Positions 60,916 to 64,000 of a stretch of 64,000 nt of DNA are shown here, piece after piece. A model generated the notes under the pieces. It did not search any database and had not been told where the DNA came from. It saw only the letters and a list, made by a program, of their open reading frames with translations. The position numbers and the translations under genes are program-made. Source of the DNA: DAIPJH01 sp036770365 (GTDB lineage Bacteria > Pseudomonadota > Alphaproteobacteria > Rickettsiales > UBA998); NCBI GenBank assembly GCA_036770365.1, contig DAIPJH010000001.1, forward strand, positions 62,001-126,000. Direction: 5' to 3'. Numbering within the stretch: the stretch's first letter is position 1; each line of letters begins with the position of its first letter.

Positions 60916-61836
60916 TTACCCTCCCATCCCATCCCAAAACCCTCGCCATGCACGTGAGAGTTTTTTTGTGGTATTATCCTCAAACATACCCATACGCAGG
61001 ATATCATAACACATAGCAGCAACATCATAGAGCATAAAGGCGGGTATTGCGCGAGCATGGGCATACCATGTGCGTACACGGTTACGGAAAATCGTATAGA
61101 CACGTTCAGGACTATGATTGGTAGTAGTGATCGTCCATTTTCCTAGTTTATGGTCTTGGGCTTGCCCTAATTCATGACATAGCACCGCGTCGCGCAGCGC
61201 GATAATCTGATACCCCGCACGCACAACCCGCAAACAAAATTCTTTATCAAGGTAATCAATCTCAAAATCTTCGCGCATCCCACCAATATCATCATAGACC
61301 GACATACGCACCAAACTACCCGAAGCGATTACGCCGAGAACAGCATCAAGATACACTTTTTCTGAAGAAAAACCGACACGAGATACCTTAAATTGTCCAT
61401 TTATAACAGGATAATAAGACTGTCTTTTTGAATGAACATCCAACAAATTAGGCGCAATGATTCCAAGTTTTTCGGCATGAGGATAATAGCTTAAACTATG
61501 CTCCATCATCATCAGCATCTGCGTATCAGCGAAGCTGTCATGATCCATGAGCAACGTCCACGCCGCACCAAGTTTTTTTGCCTGTACAAACCCAAGATTT
61601 TGCGCAGAACCTAGATTTCTATCGCCTCTGAGCAAAACATGGCGATGCTGCTCATCCTCAGCCTGCCAGTCTTTTAGAAGTGTTCGCGTGTTATCATGTG
61701 ACGCATTATCCACGACAATAATATGCTGCAAAGGTCTAGTTTGTGTTGTTAATGCTTTGAGTGTTGGTACGATAGTATGGCTGGCATTGCAGGTTACCAC
61801 CACCGCGCAGACCGTACCTAAACTCATCGTCATCAT
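60916..61836 (-). CDS. family 2 glycosyltransferase (rhamnosyltransferase-like)
   Basis: Transfers a sugar from a nucleotide donor, probably to a cell-surface glycan. 306 residues of the GT-A fold: VCAVVVTCNASHTIVPTLKAL, VVDNASHDNT, NLGSAQNLGF and the metal-binding DHD (98-100). The DYLDKEFCLRVVRAGYQI block fits RfbN-type rhamnosyltransferases. Its start overlaps the lptB stop (ATGA), so it is coupled to the LPS-export operon, which supports a role in LPS core or O-antigen. Substrate unknown. Confidence 0.88.
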   Translation of the reverse strand: MMTMSLGTVCAVVVTCNASHTIVPTLKALTTQTRPLQHIIVVDNASHDNTRTLLKDWQAEDEQHRHVLLRGDRNLGSAQNLGFVQAKKLGAAWTLLMDHDSFADTQMLMMMEHSLSYYPHAEKLGIIAPNLLDVHSKRQSYYPVINGQFKVSRVGFSSEKVYLDAVLGVIASGSLVRMSVYDDIGGMREDFEIDYLDKEFCLRVVRAGYQIIALRDAVLCHELGQAQDHKLGKWTITTTNHSPERVYTIFRNRVRTWYAHARAIPAFMLYDVAAMCYDILRMGMFEDNTTKKLSRAWRGFWDGMGG

Positions 61837-62621
61837 AGACTAAAACGCTCACCCAGATACACACGACGAACTTCTGCATCATCGACAATATCCGCAGGCG
61901 TCCCCTCCATCAGCACCACCCCATCATGAATAATGTAAGCACGATCAATAATATCAAGGGTTTCTCGTACATTATGATCAGTAATCAGCACGCCAATACC
62001 TCGATCCTTGAGGTGTGAAACAATATCACGAATATCCGCAACCGCAATCGGGTCAATCCCTGCGAGTGGTTCATCAAGCAAGACAAAAGAAGGGTTACAC
62101 GCCAGCGCACGTGCAATCTCCACACGACGGCGTTCGCCGCCTGAGAGTTGTGCTGCCTGTGCGTCCTTAATATGGCTGATAGAAAACTCACCCAATAACT
62201 CTTGGAGAATAATTTGACGTTGTGAGGAAACAGGCTCATTGGCTTCTAACACCGCCAAAATATTTTGTTCAACGGTCATCCCACGGAAAATTGAAGCTTC
62301 CTGCGGTAAATACCCCACCCCAAGTCGCGCACGACGATACATAGGAAGATTGGTAATTTCTTGCCCATCAAGCAAGATCGCGCCATAATCAGGCTTCACC
62401 AGTCCCGTAATCATATAAAAACACGTAGTTTTCCCTGCACCGTTCGGCCCAAGTAACCCCACCGCCTCACCACGCTGCACGGTCAAACTAACATTGCGAA
62501 CCACAGGCCGCTTGGCGTAGGCCTTACCAAGATTTTGAGCCACCAGACCCGAATTTGTCTCCAAAAGCACGGGCTTAAAACCTTTGCCTTTGATATCAGG
62601 TAATGAGATTTTATGATTCAT
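61833..62621 (-). CDS. lptB: LPS export ABC ATPase LptB
   Basis: ATPase of the LptB2FGC complex that pulls LPS from the inner membrane. 262 residues with Walker A GPNGAGKT (58-65), the Q-loop GYLPQEASIFRGMTVEQN, signature LSGGERRRVEIARAL, Walker B FVLLDEPLAGIDP and the switch His in LITDHNVRETL. ATG at 62621 follows the lptA stop by seven bases. It carries about 22 extra N-terminal residues compared with E. coli LptB. Confidence 0.96.
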   Translation of the reverse strand: MNHKISLPDIKGKGFKPVLLETNSGLVAQNLGKAYAKRPVVRNVSLTVQRGEAVGLLGPNGAGKTTCFYMITGLVKPDYGAILLDGQEITNLPMYRRARLGVGYLPQEASIFRGMTVEQNILAVLEANEPVSSQRQIILQELLGEFSISHIKDAQAAQLSGGERRRVEIARALACNPSFVLLDEPLAGIDPIAVADIRDIVSHLKDRGIGVLITDHNVRETLDIIDRAYIIHDGVVLMEGTPADIVDDAEVRRVYLGERFSL

Positions 62622-62628
62622 ATGATCA

Positions 62629-63225
62629 TCATTTCTTTTCTGGCACAAACAATGCTTTAATGCGCCCACCACCTGATTTTACACCCTGCTGCCCATCAAT
62701 TACATTATCACTTGCCCCCAAAACACTGCGCCCCGTATCAAGATTATAAGTAAGTGTTTCACCTTTTAAAATATTCTTACCCCGCGTTAACATCACATCT
62801 CCTTGCAAATTAACGCGACGCCCATCCACATCATAAACGCCCTTATGTCCACGCGCAGTTTCCTCAGGCGTTGTCAACACCACATGACCATCCGCTTCGA
62901 TACGCGAAACTGCCCCCGCTGCGCCAGCAGACGCGGCGTCTTTATTTGTTGCATCTTGCTGCTTATAATAGACTGTCATCGTCGCCGCAGTGAGCATCAC
63001 TGCTCCCTGATGCACTTCTACTTTACCACGAAACACAGCCTTCTGATTTGCCTGCAACACCTCTAAACTATCAGCACTGATCTCCACAGGCTTATTTCTA
63101 TCGCCAAAGACAGAACCAGCAGCATCCTTTGCCATCGCAGCCACAGACAACACCATCCCAAGACCACACGCCATCACAACCACGGACAATGTGCAAACAA
63201 ATAATTTTATTGAACGTTCGTTCAT
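62629..63225 (-). CDS. lptA: LPS transport protein LptA
   Basis: Periplasmic bridge protein with the OstA/LptA beta-jellyroll that carries LPS to the outer membrane. 198 residues with a signal peptide or N-anchor (hydrophobic about 9-32), then the fold (PVEISADSLEVLQANQKAVFRGKV, AVMLTAATMTVYY, RIEADGHVVLTTPEETARGHKG-type strands in separate pieces). Its start overlaps lptC (ATGA), so the kdsD-lptC-lptA-lptB order is coupled. Confidence 0.93.
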   Translation of the reverse strand: MNERSIKLFVCTLSVVVMACGLGMVLSVAAMAKDAAGSVFGDRNKPVEISADSLEVLQANQKAVFRGKVEVHQGAVMLTAATMTVYYKQQDATNKDAASAGAAGAVSRIEADGHVVLTTPEETARGHKGVYDVDGRRVNLQGDVMLTRGKNILKGETLTYNLDTGRSVLGASDNVIDGQQGVKSGGGRIKALFVPEKK

Positions 63226-63923
63226 TTTCTATCCTTCTGAGGTATAATCACTAATTTCACACCACCATCCAGCACCATACGCTTATCTTCACGCCAAACC
63301 TGAAGTCGACCACCCTCTACATGCCCGATAGGTGAGACACCCTCTACATGCCCTTCACTATGCGCAAAACCTGAAGAAATGTCTACCACAACCTTTGAAG
63401 CATGCAATTCATACCCAGTATCTTGATACAGACCAACGTCACCATCTAAAATAAGCTGCTTTTGTTTTTCGTCTTTATCATTCATCACCAAGATACCACG
63501 TTTGGCGTTCAACATCATCCATGTCCCATTTACAAAACTCATATCTGCTTTGACGTGTTGCATTTCCACCGTATGTTCATCTTGCTGAATCGCCACGTCT
63601 GCCGTCACCACATAAGGCTGCATCTTTTCATCAACACCCTGAAATTTTGGGTTTTTCATAAAGGGTTTGTCGATTGGCGTCGTACTTTGTTCCACATTCG
63701 AAAATGCTACACGAACGCCCGCCTGATCTTTTTCCATCATAGGCAATATGATGATCACCCCAAAAAGTACCACAAGAAGCAACACCAAGCCAAGCTTCAT
63801 CAACTTCACACATGTAGTATAACGAGCAATATTAGCAAACATCACTAGCCTGCGCGCCTCTAAGGCCGCCAATGAAAACCCATAATTCCCTGTAATATGT
63901 TTTTCTGTCACTCTTTTATCCAT
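63222..63923 (-). CDS. lptC: LPS export protein LptC
   Basis: Single-pass inner-membrane protein that hands LPS from the LptBFG transporter to LptA. 233 residues: cytoplasmic N-terminus, one membrane helix (about 41-62, KLGLVLLLVVLFGVIIILPM) and a periplasmic jellyroll (about 80-230) with KNPKFQGVDEKMQPYVVTAD and VDISSGFAHSEGHVEGVSP. The N-terminal part before the helix is longer than in E. coli. It begins 12 bases after the kdsD stop. Confidence 0.9.
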   Translation of the reverse strand: MDKRVTEKHITGNYGFSLAALEARRLVMFANIARYTTCVKLMKLGLVLLLVVLFGVIIILPMMEKDQAGVRVAFSNVEQSTTPIDKPFMKNPKFQGVDEKMQPYVVTADVAIQQDEHTVEMQHVKADMSFVNGTWMMLNAKRGILVMNDKDEKQKQLILDGDVGLYQDTGYELHASKVVVDISSGFAHSEGHVEGVSPIGHVEGGRLQVWREDKRMVLDGGVKLVIIPQKDRK

Positions 63924-63935
63924 TCAGATCTGTCA

Positions 63936-64000
63936 TCATGCTACGCCAGCACGCAAACAATCATGAATATGTACGATCCCAACAGGTTTCTGCGCTTCTA
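63936..64000 (-). CDS. kdsD: arabinose-5-phosphate isomerase KdsD, C-terminal end (partial)
   Basis: Only the last 20 codons lie in the window, cut by its edge. They read EAQKPVGIVHIHDCLRAGVA, the typical end of the second CBS domain in KdsD/GutQ proteins (G-I-x-H-I-H-D-x-L-R-A-G). KdsD converts ribulose-5-phosphate to arabinose-5-phosphate for Kdo synthesis. Its place before lptC-lptA-lptB is the common LPS arrangement. Confidence 0.8.
   Translation of the reverse strand, partial: EAQKPVGIVHIHDCLRAGVA

Overview
This window comes from an alphaproteobacterium with moderate to low GC, probably host-associated or from a Rickettsiales/Holosporales-like or other deep lineage. The evidence is gene content: a TIGR02300/FYDLN protein divergent from aroA-cmk, a comEC/gltX neighbourhood, an lpxD-fabZ-lpxA-lpxI-lpxB cluster that uses LpxI rather than LpxH, a kdsD-lptC-lptA-lptB run, CpaF-type ATPases, and a valyl-tRNA synthetase whose N-terminal half reads like the archaeal-type enzyme of Rickettsiales. 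A detached virB8-virB9 pair, as in scattered Rickettsiales type IV secretion loci, points the same way. The cell is Gram-negative (LPS synthesis and export, Skp, an OmpA-domain protein, BepA-like protease, DsbA-like protein). It makes diaminopimelate (dapE) and probably carries flagella (fliR, flhB) and Tad-type pili.

Layout: 0.2-4.7 kb has a D,D-carboxypeptidase and two unknown genes. 4.7-12 kb is a minus-strand translation block (valS, an ArsR-type regulator, pheT, pheS, rplT, rpmI). 12-16.5 kb has a Bax-inhibitor-like membrane protein and a redox cluster (dioxygenase, WrbA-like flavoprotein, divergent HxlR regulator, TMEM165/GDT1 transporter). 16.5-19 kb has a cold-shock protein and a DEAD-box helicase with long structured leaders. 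19-27.5 kb has ftsE, an MJ0042 zinc-ribbon protein, a fused aroA-cmk, the FYDLN protein, fliR-flhB and tRNA-Gly. 27.7-33.6 kb is an accessory cluster of unknown genes around dapE. 33.7-41.2 kb has a BepA-like protease, a DsbA-like protein, an OmpA-domain lipoprotein-like protein, 6S RNA, zapA, tkt and gap. 41.2-45.3 kb has two tandem CpaF ATPases. 45.4-50.4 kb is lipid A synthesis. 50.5-57.7 kb has comEC, an unknown gene, gltX, def, fmt and truA. 57.8-60.9 kb has virB9-virB8 and a divergent unknown gene. 60.9-64 kb has a glycosyltransferase, the lpt genes and the end of kdsD.

The main discovery candidate is a set of unknown genes that share one promoter element. Eight sites match the PHO box (PhoB operator) pattern, GTCAT-N6-GTCA half-sites 11 bp apart, several with a -10-like hexamer about 9-11 bp downstream. 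They precede the genes at 1695-2702, 2903-4699, 21782-22354, 28714-27687 (two genes), 30101-30943, 31102-31464, 31827-33634 (three genes) and 59488-60912. A ninth, weak site precedes 52585-53664. I saw no such site before a housekeeping gene here. The targets are unfamiliar proteins with glycine/alanine-rich hydrophobic helices, coiled-coil or charged stretches, and sometimes His-rich tails. One lies divergent from virB8. I read this as a phosphate-starvation (or related OmpR-family) regulon of lineage-specific proteins, possibly surface, inclusion-associated or secreted. The function is unknown.
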